64,000 nt of DNA from Gnetum montanum. Taxonomy: Eukaryota > Streptophyta > Gnetopsida > Gnetales > Gnetaceae. Both the position numbers and the translations under genes were made by a program. Position 1 is the first letter of the stretch. The number at the start of each line of letters is the position of its first letter. Under the pieces are notes generated by a model. The model did no database searches. It was given only the letters and a program-made list of their open reading frames with translations, and had not been told where the DNA came from. Location of the stretch: assembly GCA_015680685.1 (NCBI GenBank), contig MNCI01023346.1, positions 363,444 through 427,443 of the forward strand, given 5' to 3'. This document shows, in pieces, positions 34,401 to 42,999 of this stretch.

Positions 34401-36826
34401 TATATGTGTTTAACATTACTAATGATAAATCTAAAGAAGATTCAAAACTTGTATAGTTTCATATTGTAAGAAAGCTAGTGAGATAATTTACTTGGTTTGA
34501 GCACATGGCTTATGGTTATGCATGTTAGAAATTTAATTACCAAGGATATGCTTAGCTACATGCCATTTCTCATGCCATACTGAAACTCTAATCCCAGCTT
34601 ATGCCATACTAAACCCCAGCAACTGGGGCCATGGTAAAAATATATATTCAAGAACTATGACATTAAGTAGACAGCTCACAATAGAAACATCATCATTAAA
34701 TCCTTAGGCAGCTGTAATGGGTTAGCCCATGGGATAAAGGCAGTAAGATGATGATATGCATCTTTGAATGTCACATATCTTTCCACGTTCTTTCAAGGAA
34801 GTCTTCTTTCGGAGACCGTAGAAGGCTTTATTGCATGACTTTCATGATGGTGCCAATGATTAGAAAGATCATATAGTTTTTGGTGACAAAGACTATTAAA
34901 CTAAAGTTTCTTGAAATATTAGAGGGACCTTTCTTAACTTGTATGATTGAAGCAGTTTTTCGTCATCGGAGGTGCTCTATCTATGTTTACACCATTTACC
35001 ATATTTAAAATATTTGTCGGAAGTTGGAACCTTTTACATTTCAAATTTTTTTTTTTGGTTGGAATTTTAATTTCACATATGTATGTTTTTGGTGGTAATG
35101 AATTTCTTGGTCTCACACATGTCTTTCCATTTCCCGTTCGTACTCCGTTCCCTAAGAGCTCAATGCTAAATCATTTACAGTTTTGTTGCAAATGGCAGGT
35201 GGTTTATCTGATCCATTTAATGTGGACTGATGTGTATCGATGAATGCTAGTCATTTTGATAATCTGTTCTCCTTTCTTTTGTTGTTGCAGAGGATGGGTA
35301 ACATTGACGATGCTGTTCCTTTTTTTGGGGAAGGATTTAATAGAATTTACCCTCTTTTCATGGTTATATATACGGGTTTAATTGCTAGCAATTTCTTTGA
35401 TCGAGTAATAGGCTTTTTTGGGAGCTGGTGGAAATTCAGATTTGAGAATGAAGCTAATGATGCCAATGACCTTGATCAATCAGGCACGATAATTTTGAAG
35501 AAAGGTAATATTCATGAAGACGAATGCCTATTGTGCAGCTGTTTATTCCCTCTACATACAAGTTATTTGGTAAACATGATGCTAGGGTTGAATCGGCATG
35601 ATTACATGTGCAGATTGATACAATTACCACTATTTCATCTCATAGTTTTTAATTTTTGTTGCATATCCCGACTGCTTGAATCACTATTTTGTATACCATA
35701 GGAACACTTAGTTTCTTGTGATTCTTAATTTCTGGTTTCATTAAGCATTTTTGGTGTTATCCGGAAAAATGATAAATTCTCAATATCATGCTATTTCTTG
35801 ACTGACTTGTTCAAGGAAATATTGGTGTATTTTGGGTCCATAAGTATGGATTTGTGATTTCTCAAATTGCCGATGAATTCGGCATCATATGGTTACTGAC
35901 CATATGCGGGTTATCAGGCAACTTAAATTGTATATGTATTTTAGCGGGTTAATTATGTAATTTGAAAGAATTCGTTTAATAAGGAATTATTTTCAATTCT
36001 TAACATCCATGAGAAATTGCAGAGAGATTTTGGTTGGAGCAAGGGCACGTTGTAGGGGAAAATGTTGTGCCTTTGGCTCGGAACTTCCATAATTGGACTG
36101 AGGATATTGAAGTTGGTAAGGTACAGTGACAGTGGTCAATCAAAGAAGATAATTTTTCATATCTAGCTGCAGTATGTTTTTCATGTTGTTTGAGAAGTAA
36201 CATATTTAGTACTCATTTATTTATTTAATTTTGGTTTTCTTCAGAAAACATCATGGAACAGTGAGGCATTTCCGAAGGAGCATGGTGTTGAAATGAAGAT
36301 AGCAGCTGCGACTGGTAGCGTTTTGAAGCAAGAAACGCAAGGCAACCATTCAAAATTATTGAAGGACAATGAAATTTCTCAGGGAAGCAAGAGTGCAGCA
36401 GGTGCAATCAAGTATGCATTGCTAAAAGAGCAAGAACGAAATTCGTCAGATTCCCAATTAGGGACGCAGAGTCCGAGCAAGATGGCTTCAAATTCAAATA
36501 ATCCTGCTCCGGCTGGGGTGCTTGGAGATGCATTAGGTAAGCGGTTCCGTCTAGGGATTCCTGCTGGTTTTGCTTCCAAGTGGCAATCAATGAAGTCCGG
36601 TATAGGGGGATTGAAGGCTAGTTTGGGGGCCAATAAATTTGTACCATTACATCAAGTTGATGAAACAGAACAGTACAGACCGCCTGAAACTGTATCTGCA
36701 TCTGCATCAGAATCATTGGATAGAATTTTTGAAAGTTTAAAAGTACGAAAACAGGATGATGATGGCAGTAGTAGTACTAGTGTTGTGGGTGGCTCAGTTT
36801 CAAGGTCCAAGATGTTTGCTAGATAA
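16249..36826 (+). CDS. LMBRD2: LMBR1 domain-containing protein 2 (LMBRD2) homologue, 14 coding exons
   Basis: Multi-pass membrane protein of the LMBR1 family. Exons: 16249-16416, 18291-18367, 21796-21954, 22930-23143, 23248-23334, 23411-23550, 23942-24022, 24738-24802, 29688-29863, 31912-32042, 32201-32288, 35291-35504, 36023-36120, 36245-36826. All introns are GT-AG and the phases join to one 2280-nt frame (759 residues plus stop), near the length of plant homologues I recall (about 730-750). The start MWVFYLISLPLTLGM is the conserved family N-terminus. Hydrophobic segments: about residues 2-20, 31-53, 67-88, 109-132, 139-166, 345-365, 390-413, 420-445 and one in exon 12. A cytoplasmic loop (200-330) has the conserved DEKSMASL and ALELEDTIKN motifs. 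The tail (566-759) is Ser-rich and probably disordered, with a conserved GKRFRLGIPAGF patch. Human LMBRD2 is linked to GPCR signalling; the plant role is not settled. The gene looks intact despite TE-filled introns. Confidence 0.95.
16417..18290 (+). other. Intron 1 of the LMBRD2-like gene
   Basis: 1874 nt of AT-rich sequence. No ORF, structured repeat or TE signature is recognised. Confidence 0.8.
18291..18367 (+). CDS. LMBRD2: LMBRD2-like exon 2
   Basis: Residues 57-81 plus two bases of the next Trp codon. Contains FFWGWSYWSTFLLTW, a signature stretch of the family. Acceptor TTTTGGCAG, donor GTATTC. Confidence 0.92.
18840..19700 (+). repeat. Possible LTR-like insertion in intron 2
   Basis: Contains TATAAATAG at 18941, a purine-rich start region and a downstream polyadenylation-like AATAAAAGG (19446), resembling the U3-R-U5 layout of a small solo LTR. 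TG/CA ends and a TSD were not found, so this is weak. Confidence 0.25.
19996..20847. mobile_element. MITE in intron 2, 8-bp TSD TTTCCAAC
   Basis: About 850 bp with terminal inverted repeats: YATACTTATGAAGAT at the left end and its reverse complement ATCTTCATAAGTATG at the right. TTTCCAAC flanks both ends (19988-19995 and 20848-20855). Subterminal DNA on both sides is packed with GATC- and GGAATC-type words in inverted arrangement; the AT-rich core has no coding capacity. An 8-bp duplication suggests a hAT-type transposase; a 9-bp reading with one mismatch would suggest Mutator. Confidence 0.72.
21796..21954 (+). CDS. LMBRD2: LMBRD2-like exon 3
   Basis: Completes the Trp codon, then IVPMIQGYEDATDFTVTERL and a membrane segment (LVFYLSVGSIALLGVVILIL). 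The donor GTGAGC again splits a Trp codon. Confidence 0.93.
21955..22929 (+). other. Intron 3 of the LMBRD2-like gene
   Basis: 975 nt, AT-rich. Nothing recognised. Confidence 0.8.
22930..23143 (+). CDS. LMBRD2: LMBRD2-like exon 4
   Basis: Contains AMACSNTFGLVTGAFLLGFG, the most conserved membrane segment of the family, followed by IPRSIWRNADW. Acceptor ...TTTGATAG; donor GTAAGTG. Confidence 0.94.
23248..23334 (+). CDS. LMBRD2: LMBRD2-like exon 5
   Basis: 29 codons of cytoplasmic loop (KRDPLRPHMDVIDNM), phase 0 at both ends; flanked by introns of 104 and 76 nt. Confidence 0.92.
23411..23550 (+). CDS. LMBRD2: LMBRD2-like exon 6
   Basis: Loop residues including EDPNFKPSGGRLGENDMDYD and DEKSMASLRWQLRRA; splits the Ser codon of KSEYIS with exon 7. 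Confidence 0.93.
23942..24022 (+). CDS. LMBRD2: LMBRD2-like exon 7
   Basis: EYISNVCEALELEDTIKN, a helical conserved stretch. The donor splits a Trp codon. Acceptor TTGTGCAG. Confidence 0.93.
24738..24802 (+). CDS. LMBRD2: LMBRD2-like exon 8
   Basis: Small exon encoding RYISIFRSPRSGTFGHYLDM. Followed by the longest intron (4885 nt). Confidence 0.92.
25596..25690 (+). repeat. SINE-like head in intron 8
   Basis: CAATGAGGTGAGCATGTTG, then GCCACGTGTTTAATCACAATG, recalls a tRNA-derived A/B-box pair. It resembles the copy at 26508 in layout. Low-confidence call. Confidence 0.3.
26363..26467. repeat. 58-bp tandem duplication in intron 8
   Basis: AACCAATAAATGAAGAGACA... begins at 26363 and again at 26421, with TCTCCAACATAATGG in both units; only a few substitutions. 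Confidence 0.85.
26505..26575 (+). repeat. SINE-like head in intron 8
   Basis: CCAATGAGGTGCATCTTAC, then CACAGGTTTGATCTC (B-box-like), then GAGTTAGGC. tRNA-derived SINE head by motif only. Confidence 0.4.
26880..27720. repeat. Cluster of degenerate ACCATGAGTTGTGGT palindromes
   Basis: Roughly fifteen variants of ACCAYGRGTYRTGGT are spread over 840 bp (for example 26957, 27022, 27244, 27276, 27377, 27456, 27487, 27590, 27649). A 211-bp segment is tandemly duplicated (27205-27415 and 27416-27640). Dense short subterminal-type repeats are typical of some DNA transposons such as CACTA, but no terminal repeats or TSD were found. Confidence 0.7.
29688..29863 (+). CDS. LMBRD2: LMBRD2-like exon 9
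   Basis: EWVWRCILRQQLEKVLAILL then a membrane segment and LPTRVDLSLFSILIKAVG. Acceptor TTTTCAG, donor GTAAGC, phase 0 at the end. Confidence 0.94.
30235..30800. repeat. 269-bp direct duplication in intron 9, with an inner 42-bp duplication
   Basis: CAATGCACA... through GTTGCTTCTTTGCAGGATAA occurs at 30235-30400 and again at 30504-30670. In the second copy the GCAGGATAAAGCGAATG unit is itself doubled (30662 and 30704, period 42). Confidence 0.85.
31456..31560 (+). repeat. SINE-like head in intron 9
   Basis: TTGGCTCATTGGCCTGTTAAC (A-box-like TGGCTCATTGG), then CATGGATTTGAGCTTC (B-box-like), about 35 nt apart. tRNA-derived SINE by motif. Confidence 0.4.
31912..32042 (+). CDS. LMBRD2: LMBRD2-like exon 10
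   Basis: Membrane segment IIAFVPLMYMCICTYFSLF, then FTFYSFTPKQTSAVSLLM; splits the Ser codon with exon 11. Confidence 0.93.
32201..32288 (+). CDS. LMBRD2: LMBRD2-like exon 11
   Basis: MVARYAAPISYNFLNLIRL, the conserved C-terminal membrane region. The 3002-nt intron after it is repeat-laden. Confidence 0.93.
32289..35290 (+). other. Intron 11 of the LMBRD2-like gene, with a repeat-rich block
   Basis: 3002 nt. Between about 33500 and 34400 there are (TA)n at 33507, a T run at 34060 and many variants of GCAAGTTGCACC / GCAGTYGCTTGCAG, a different word but the same style as the intron 8 cluster. Elsewhere nothing is recognised. Confidence 0.6.
35291..35504 (+). CDS. LMBRD2: LMBRD2-like exon 12
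   Basis: RMGNIDDAVPFFGEGFNRIY, the last membrane segment, then the polar start of the tail (FENEANDANDLDQSG). Phase 1 at the donor GTAATA. Confidence 0.93.
36023..36120 (+). CDS. LMBRD2: LMBRD2-like exon 13
   Basis: ERFWLEQGHVVGENVVPLAR. The donor is GTACAG at 36121. A nearby GTAAGG at 36116 would break the frame, so it is rejected. Confidence 0.9.
36245..36826 (+). CDS. LMBRD2: LMBRD2-like exon 14 (last)
   Basis: Begins KTSWNSEAFPKEHGV and encodes the Ser/Gln-rich cytoplasmic tail with GDALGKRFRLGIPAGFASKW and KFVPLHQVDETEQYRPPE. Stop TAA at 36824-36826. Confidence 0.95.
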   Translation, partial: KTSWNSEAFPKEHGVEMKIAAATGSVLKQETQGNHSKLLKDNEISQGSKSAAGAIKYALLKEQERNSSDSQLGTQSPSKMASNSNNPAPAGVLGDALGKRFRLGIPAGFASKWQSMKSGIGGLKASLGANKFVPLHQVDETEQYRPPETVSASASESLDRIFESLKVRKQDDDGSSSTSVVGGSVSRSKMFAR

Positions 36827-37130
36827 ACTCAAATTCACTGCCATGATTATGGCACCAATATGCTGTTTGTCATGGTCCATTGCTTCTCTTCCACTTGTAA
36901 TTGCTTTAATGATTTCTTCTTCTTTTTTCTTAAAGAACATCCAAATGGAAAAAGGCCATAGTTGATGATGAAGACGTAAAATGAAATAGGGCAATGCTTG
37001 TTTGTTTGTCCCTATGAAGTATACTTTTGTAACAGTCTTATGAAGTAAGAAAATGTGAAAGGATTTCTTTTCATGCTTCTTGAGTTTCAATGAAAGCCCT
37101 CTTGATCAGAATTGTAAGTAGTGGGGTTGG
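36827..37130 (+). other. 3' UTR and presumed polyadenylation region of the LMBRD2-like gene
   Basis: No canonical AATAAA is seen close to the stop. AATGAA-type near-upstream elements occur at about 36980 and 37089, with T-rich stretches around them, as is common in plants. The exact poly(A) site cannot be fixed. Confidence 0.35.
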
Positions 37131-37860
37131 GTTTCACATCTTTTTTATCTATCAAAATCACGGTATCAAACCTCTGAAATAGCAATGGGCTCTTAAAGGA
37201 GCATACTGCTGGCTTGAATTTATTTCCAACCCAATCACATTATGTTGCATGCATTTAACTAAGCTTTCCAGGAAGATAATTCTCAGAAAGATGGTTTCAA
37301 AGAAGTTTGAAATATCTGTGAAAATCTCTGTATTCAACTTTATATGTATATGTAATGTTTTGCGTTGTCAACGTGTCATAAAAACTTTATGTTAATTTAC
37401 TTCAAATGTTGCTTTTCTTTTAAAGAAAGAAAATATCAATATATATCCCCTAAAAAATCATACATCTAAACCATTTCTACCCTTCAAATGTTGATGAAAT
37501 AATTATGCCTTAAAGCACAAATCACAATTTCATGGCTAAAGGTCTATTTGATGAGATCATTGATGAGAATCTTTCATTTGTGATTAAGCCTCCAAAATAG
37601 GATGATGATATCATGGAATATATCAAAGAGAAGAGTGGAGTATGCAAGATGAAACTTTCAATTTAAGATGAAGAATAGTTAAAATTGAAAGGACTTGAAC
37701 AGCCACAAGGAGCAGCCGAACTCAAAGAGGAAGCTTAACCTTTTTGATTTTTATAATGTTTTATTTGTGAAAGTTTTATACAAAGGCTTTTCACTTCAAC
37801 TTTAATGTGATCAAGTGTTTAGGGGTTATCATTTTGGTCGGTAGGCCAACTATCAATCAT
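37131..37860. other. Intergenic DNA, nothing recognised
   Basis: AT-rich flank with stops in all frames and no repeat or TE signature. Confidence 0.5.
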
Positions 37861-38120
37861 ATTTTGGTAATAGTAAATAATATATATTTTACCTATATTT
37901 TGGTAATAGTAAATAATATATATTTTACCTATAACACTCTATGAAGTTTGATTATGTAATGTAAAACACTCTATGAAGTTTGATTATGTAATGTAAAACA
38001 GTATATATTTTTTTTCATATCAAAAAGTGCAAAAGAAAAGAAAAAGCCATGTAGAATGGTACTTTAGTAACAATAAATAATATTTACTTTGTCTAAATAA
38101 ATAATATTTACTTTGTCTAT
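37861..38120. repeat. Three adjacent two-copy tandem duplications
   Basis: Period 36 at 37861/37897 (ATTTTGGTAATAGTAAAT), period 32 at 37933/37965 (AACACTCTATGAAGTTTG) and period 24 at 38072/38096 (AATAAATAATATTTACTT). Each is doubled exactly once and nearly or fully identical. Confidence 0.9.
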
Positions 38121-38744
38121 ATAACTCTTGAAGGGTCTATTATGTAACACTAAAATCTTTTTCTTAAATTTTCTACCTTATATGATATAAAACTTCTTTA
38201 AAATCAATATATTAAATTCTTTTAAAAGGAAAAATATTACCAAATTATATATATTATTAAACTAGTAATAATCATAGTTTTAAATAGTATTAGTGTTGTG
38301 GTGCAGAGTAAAGATAATGATAAAAAAAATGTGTGGCTTTTGATGGTATAAATAGTTATTGGACCCATGGTGTCCACTGCCTCTATTTTCCTTTTGTATT
38401 AAGTTTTGCTTATGATAACTATCTTCTTTCAGAGTAAAAATCTTTAAAAATTTTTCGCAACATCAGACGACTCTTTTTGCGCCGGTAAGGCGGAGGTCGT
38501 TCCGAAAGTGGTGGAACAGTGGTTATCTGAAAATGGAAATGGAAATGAAATTTGATTATTATTGGTGGGCAAGGGAATGCTCTGCAGGGAGATGGAGATG
38601 GAGATGGAACAGATGAGCAACTTAAAACATTCCAAATTTGAAGCGCAGAAGAAGTTTTTGCCGCCGTGGAGGGAGACGGAGGAGGGAAATATTGTAGCAG
38701 TAACCAATCAAATGGCAAGCATCCACACTATAAATTGTTTGTAG
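38121..38744. other. Intergenic DNA without a supported gene
   Basis: The region around 38440-38720 is more GC-rich and open for 60-99 codons on both strands, but the products are low-complexity (Glu/Met or Ser/Pro/His-Phe repeats) and match no family I recognise. Confidence 0.4.
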
Positions 38745-38950
38745 TCAGTGTCAGTACAGGAATTGCATTCCATTTGAGAGCCAGAGCCAGATCCAGAGAC
38801 AGACATACATTAAAATTAAAACAGTCATCAGTGTCAGTACAGGAATTGCAATTCCAGAGTCAGAGCCAGAGATAGAGATTACATTAAAATTAAAAGTGTC
38901 ACAGTTCTGGATTACATTAAGTTTAAAACAGTCACAGTTCTGGTTGGTGT
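38745..38950. repeat. Imperfect tandem repeat
   Basis: CAGTGTCAGTACAGGAATTGC occurs at 38746 and 38829, each followed by CCAGAGNCAGAGCCAGA-like and ACATTAAAATTAAAA words. A shorter CACAGTTCTGG repeat occurs at 38909 and 38932. Confidence 0.8.
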
Positions 38951-39160
38951 TGGGCAAGTCATAGGGTGAAGAGGGCAGCAAAGTTTTGTACGAAAATGAT
39001 GCTCCGTAACCGCATTCTACGTACGTAACATTTATGAGATTCATCCATCTATTTGAAAGTAACCAAAATTGTAAAACAATCATATATCTCGGAGGTAATA
39101 AAGCTTTTATGTAAAACAATAACATCTGCTCGATGTAATAAAAATTATATATATATATAT

Positions 39161-39362
39161 ATGATAATGAAGCTGATCTGGAATGACCCTGATATAAAGG
39201 ACGAGCTGGATCTGGAGTTTCTGGGCAACGTTACAGGCCAACCCGTCACGATGCACATCAACATATATGATCGAGAACATACGTTCAAGCTCTAGTTCGA
39301 TCCTACCCACGATATCCACAAATACACCATATCATCTGGAACGTCCAGCACATCGTGTAAGT
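39161..39362 (+). pseudogene. XTH: Xyloglucan endotransglucosylase/hydrolase (XTH, GH16) pseudogene fragment
   Basis: Encodes [16 protein letters not shown], which carries the GH16 XTH catalytic signature (x-E-x-D-x-E-F-L-G), then [14 protein letters not shown], a stop at 39293-39295, and FDPTHDIHKYTI in the same frame, all in family order (catalytic loop, TNxY, WFDPTxDFHxYxI). The segment normally between MKL and DELD (GDSAGT and the following strand) is deleted, and flanking exons were not found. XTHs remodel cell-wall xyloglucan; this copy cannot be functional. Confidence 0.8.
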
Positions 39363-39529
39363 GAAGCATAAATATGCATCCGATAATCTATCGGTGCGCC
39401 GGCAAAAGCTTCCACGTTCGTTGTCTTTTGTTGCTATTTCAAGTTACACTTGAGGCATCTTTAGTATGGTGGGTTGAAGCATCATACTGATTCCAAACTT
39501 GTATGATTATAAGCGGTTGAATAGGGACC

Positions 39530-40124
39530 ATCATTTAGAAAGAGGGTAAGGTTCCTTGTTTTTCAATGTGGTTACACAAAATTATTTAGGGATCACCACT
39601 TAAAGTGATAGAAGGTGTTTGTTTCTCAAGATTACACACATATTTAGGGATCATTATTTAGACTACTTGTAAGGTGCTTTGTTTCTTAATGTGTAAGATA
39701 AATTATTTAGGGGCCATCATTTAGATTGATGGTAAGGTGCTTGTTTTTCAAGTGGTAAGACTTAGGTTGAGAGGTTACACTTTTTGTCATCTCCAACCCT
39801 CTTTTGCAGAGTGATGGTAAGGTGCTTGTTTCTCAAGTGATAAGACCAAGGTTGAGAGGTTACACTGTTTCTCATCCCTAACCCTCTTCTACTGGCCACC
39901 ACTTAGAGTGATGGTAAGGTGCTTATTTCTCAAGTGGTAAGACCTAGGTTGAAAGGTTACACTTTCTCTCATCCCTAACCCTCTTCTCTAGGCCACCACT
40001 TAGAGTAATGGTAAGGTGCTTATTTCTCAAGTGGTAAAACCTAGGTTGAGAGGTTACACTTTTTTTCATCCTTAACCCTCTTCTACGAGTCACCACTTGG
40101 AGTGATGGTAAGGTGTTTATTTAT
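39530..40124. repeat. Minisatellite, unit expanding from about 62 to 97 bp
   Basis: GGTAAGGTGCTTGTTTCTCAA recurs at 39545, 39608, 39669, 39731, 39816, 39913, 40010 and 40107. Spacing is about 60-63 bp in the left part, 85 once, then exactly 97 three times. The longer units gain a segment GACCTAGGTTGAGAGGTTAC...CCCTAACCCTCTTCT. The unit resembles the SINE-like piece at 12768. Element B's LTR begins directly at its right edge. Confidence 0.88.
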
Positions 40125-41000
40125 TGATAAATCGTGTTTTTCATCACTCCGATATCGAGCTGGTCGCAATATCGGGTACACCATATTAGGTATGCGATAT
40201 CGTGGCCCATGATACGATACTGTACATTCGATATTGCAAAGTTACTCCCAGGTCTATAAATACAACACCCAGGTGCATAATTGGGAGTAAGTTTTTAGCA
40301 GTCAAGTAGTGAAACTCTTGCAGTTTGTCCATTTGAAAGTTAGAATATTTTCCAGATGCTTGCAATAGGAGGTCTAAGTGTGAACGGATCTTTATTCAAG
40401 CATTGATGTACCTAAGCACACCACTGTGTTGGCAATAAAGACAAGCTCTTTGATCCATTTCTTGCAGCACTTGAGATTTTCTTTCTTATGCATTTATATT
40501 TCATCCAATTTACATTAATGTTGTTTATGCAGTAATTAATTTTGATTAATCAAGCAACTTATTAAGATACATAAGCACGACCCCTTTGAGCATACGTGTG
40601 ACACTTGGTAGCTCAGAAATGACTAGCGTTTGACAACCCAGCAGTGTTTGCACAAAGTTTAGGATGTGTTCGAGAAGTGGGAACAGTTACTTGTGTTAGG
40701 CTAAATTAGACTTTAGTTTACTTAGCAATTAATCACTCTTACTTTCAATCATTCTTACTTTTATTCTTGTTCTAGGTGAGTAATTTCATAAAACAAAAAA
40801 TAATAAAAATCTTAGATCTCAGTCACACTTAACTATACAATTGCATTCAACGAGTGGGATTGGGAAGACAATGAATGAACAACATACGCATTGTTTAGCT
40901 CTAGAGTACTTAGTAACTATACTCTACGAAATTCGACCGGATTGCATGTGAACGCTTGTGATTCGTACAATTGGGCATAGGGGTACCTTGCCACTCATCA
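40125..41000 (+). repeat. 5' LTR of element B
   Basis: 876 bp, TGATAAATC... to ...GGTACCTTGCCACTCATCA. U3 of about 130 bp with a GATATC/CGATATTG cassette (40151-40240), then TATAAATA at 40255-40262. Conserved GGGAAGACAA block at 40862 and TGGTAGCTCAG / TGACAACCCAGCAG repeats around 40606-40645. Confidence 0.88.
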
Positions 41001-41001
41001 T

Positions 41002-41021
41002 TGACACTGTTGCTGAGGACT
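41002..41021 (+). other. Primer binding site of element B
   Basis: TGACACTGTTGCTGAGGACT directly after the LTR: a decayed tRNA-Asp(GTC)-complementary sequence. Confidence 0.78.
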
Positions 41022-41157
41022 GTAGTTCTTCATGCGCTATCTACGCTAAGTAAAATTTAGTAACCTCGTTGTTCAAAACCTAAGAGTCAAATCCTACGAA
41101 AATGAAAATTATTATCATTATATTACATCTCAATTACACACTGTTTATTAACACAAA

Positions 41158-42990
41158 ATGTCTTCTTTTCATAGGAGCCCATCTCTGCCCAGGGCAGTTC
41201 AAATACCTTAACAATACCGAGTGGTATATGCTCATCCCGACAAGTATGTACCAGACTTTACCTTCATCGTGCATCAAGATGAACTGATGCGATGGCACGA
41301 TATGGAAGGCAACATTGTGTTGCCACCTGACTGATTTATTCCAGCAATGTTCTAGCTTCAACATCTCCATGGCGAATACGAGATGCGAGATCCCGACTCA
41401 AGGGATTATCATCCCGTTGAATCACAAAAATTAAGGGATCAGCAGCTGGAGCACCAACACGAGCTTGTGAAGGGCAAGGGGTCAAATATCTTTCCACCTT
41501 CACTTGGCCCAATTAATGAAGGCAACCATTTCTTTAGTGATTATCCTCTCTTTGACTTTGTTCAAGGAACCCTCAACCAGAATGTACAATCCACAATCCA
41601 TAATCCAGGTTCTGGTTAAAATGGATTTAATGACAAAAATGGATTCAGAGAAGCAAGTCAAGAAAAAGGGGACAAAGGAGATCATGATCGTGATCGTGGT
41701 CACAAGCATCAAAGGAAGGGTGATAGGCGTTAGCGTGGAGTAAGTTCCCCTTCTTCTTCCCCTTCATCGTCATCATCATCTTCTTCCTTTGGTTCAGATC
41801 ATGGCCATAGAAGAAATAACTATGATGGAGGTGATCGATGAGACCAAAACAATAGAAGGGAATATTGGGACAGTTGTGACCGAAGACGTGGGCAATCCAG
41901 AGAGGCCCATCATCAAGAATGAAGGGCTAGTAGGGAACATCGTAGGCACCACCATCATGGCCTTGATGAACCTCTACTTGCTACTTGGGTTATGTTGAAT
42001 ATTGTAGAGGCTATGAAGATTCCAACCAAGCATGTGAAGGATAGTAGAATAAAGAGGTTGGATATGAACAACATCCCTCGGTTTGAGGGAGGATATGATG
42101 CTGATTCACAAAATTATCTTCAGGCCTTCCAAGATGCATGTGTCTTGCAAAATATTGAAAATGACTGGCAAAAGATGAAATTATTTCCAAGGATGCTTAT
42201 AAAGGAAGCGGAAAGTTGGTATCAATCCTTGGAACTAGAATCAATCAGGTGGTGGAGTACGATATTGGAATTATTTAATGATGAATATCAAATGTACTCT
42301 CAAGTATCCAATCTAAGGAAACAAATTCAAGGGTGGAAACAAAAGAATTGTGAGCCCTTGGATGCTGCTATTGGCCGATACTACTCTTTGTTGTATAGGT
42401 GTCCCGACCATGGATACTCTTAGCTTGATCAGCTTCACCATATCATAGACGGGTTGCAGTCTGAAACCAGGAAAACCCTTGGCGTCTATGCCCAAGGGAG
42501 ATTGATAGAGTTAAGCGCCTGTTGGATCCAAAAATTAATTGAGCAGGTAGCCAAGGAGGAGGAAGAAATGAGAAAATGTGAAAGTGTAGAAGAATACAAT
42601 AGAGAGCCTTTTATTCAAAAAAAGGGGATTCAATTTTGTGACAGTGAGGATGAATTTACCATAGATGAGGTGGTTAATCAGAAAACCTTACCATTCTAGA
42701 AATTGTAATTAGAAATTATGGCCAAGGTTGATCAATTATGGGACTCCATGGACAATAGGTTTCAAGCTATTCTAAAAATTGTTGAAGAGTCCAAGGAGCA
42801 AAGTGATGAGTGAGAGTGTTGGAGACATAAGGAGGCTGAATGCCCCATATCTAAAGGTAAAGGTAAAATGGCTGCAATAGCGATGGTCGTAGATAGCAAT
42901 TCAGATGATGATGGTGGGTGTGATGTTTGCCAATATGAACATCCTAAGGGATGTTTTCTAGTTGTATCACAGTTGCAGGAATCTGGAGTA
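41158..42990 (+). pseudogene. Gag of element B (degenerate)
   Basis: Start MSSFHRS at 41158. Then KYVPDFTFIVHQDE; an R/D/H-rich basic stretch and a poly-Ser run (41690-41800); and the gag core 42061-42420: MNNIPRFEGGYDADSQNYLQ, AESWYQSLELESI, RKQIQGWKQ and LLYRCPDHGYS, typical of Athila/Tat gag. A coiled segment follows (42454-42840). Stops and a frame change interrupt it. Confidence 0.82.
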
Positions 42991-42999
42991 TATGCCTTG

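Noticed and set aside
36111-36120. Alternative donor GTAAGG at 36116 for exon 13
   Set aside because: It would put exon 14 out of frame; the donor at 36121 joins in phase.
36379-36633. 84-codon minus-strand frame over the last LMBRD2 exon
   Set aside because: Shadow of the coding exon; no independent support.
38419-38744. Overlapping 60-99-codon frames on both strands
   Set aside because: The products are low-complexity and reflect purine/pyrimidine skew (GAGATGGAGATGG-like repeats). No splice context or homology is seen.
39530-40124. CRISPR-like repeat array
   Set aside because: Units are contiguous without unique spacers, diverged, and in a plant nuclear context; this is a minisatellite.
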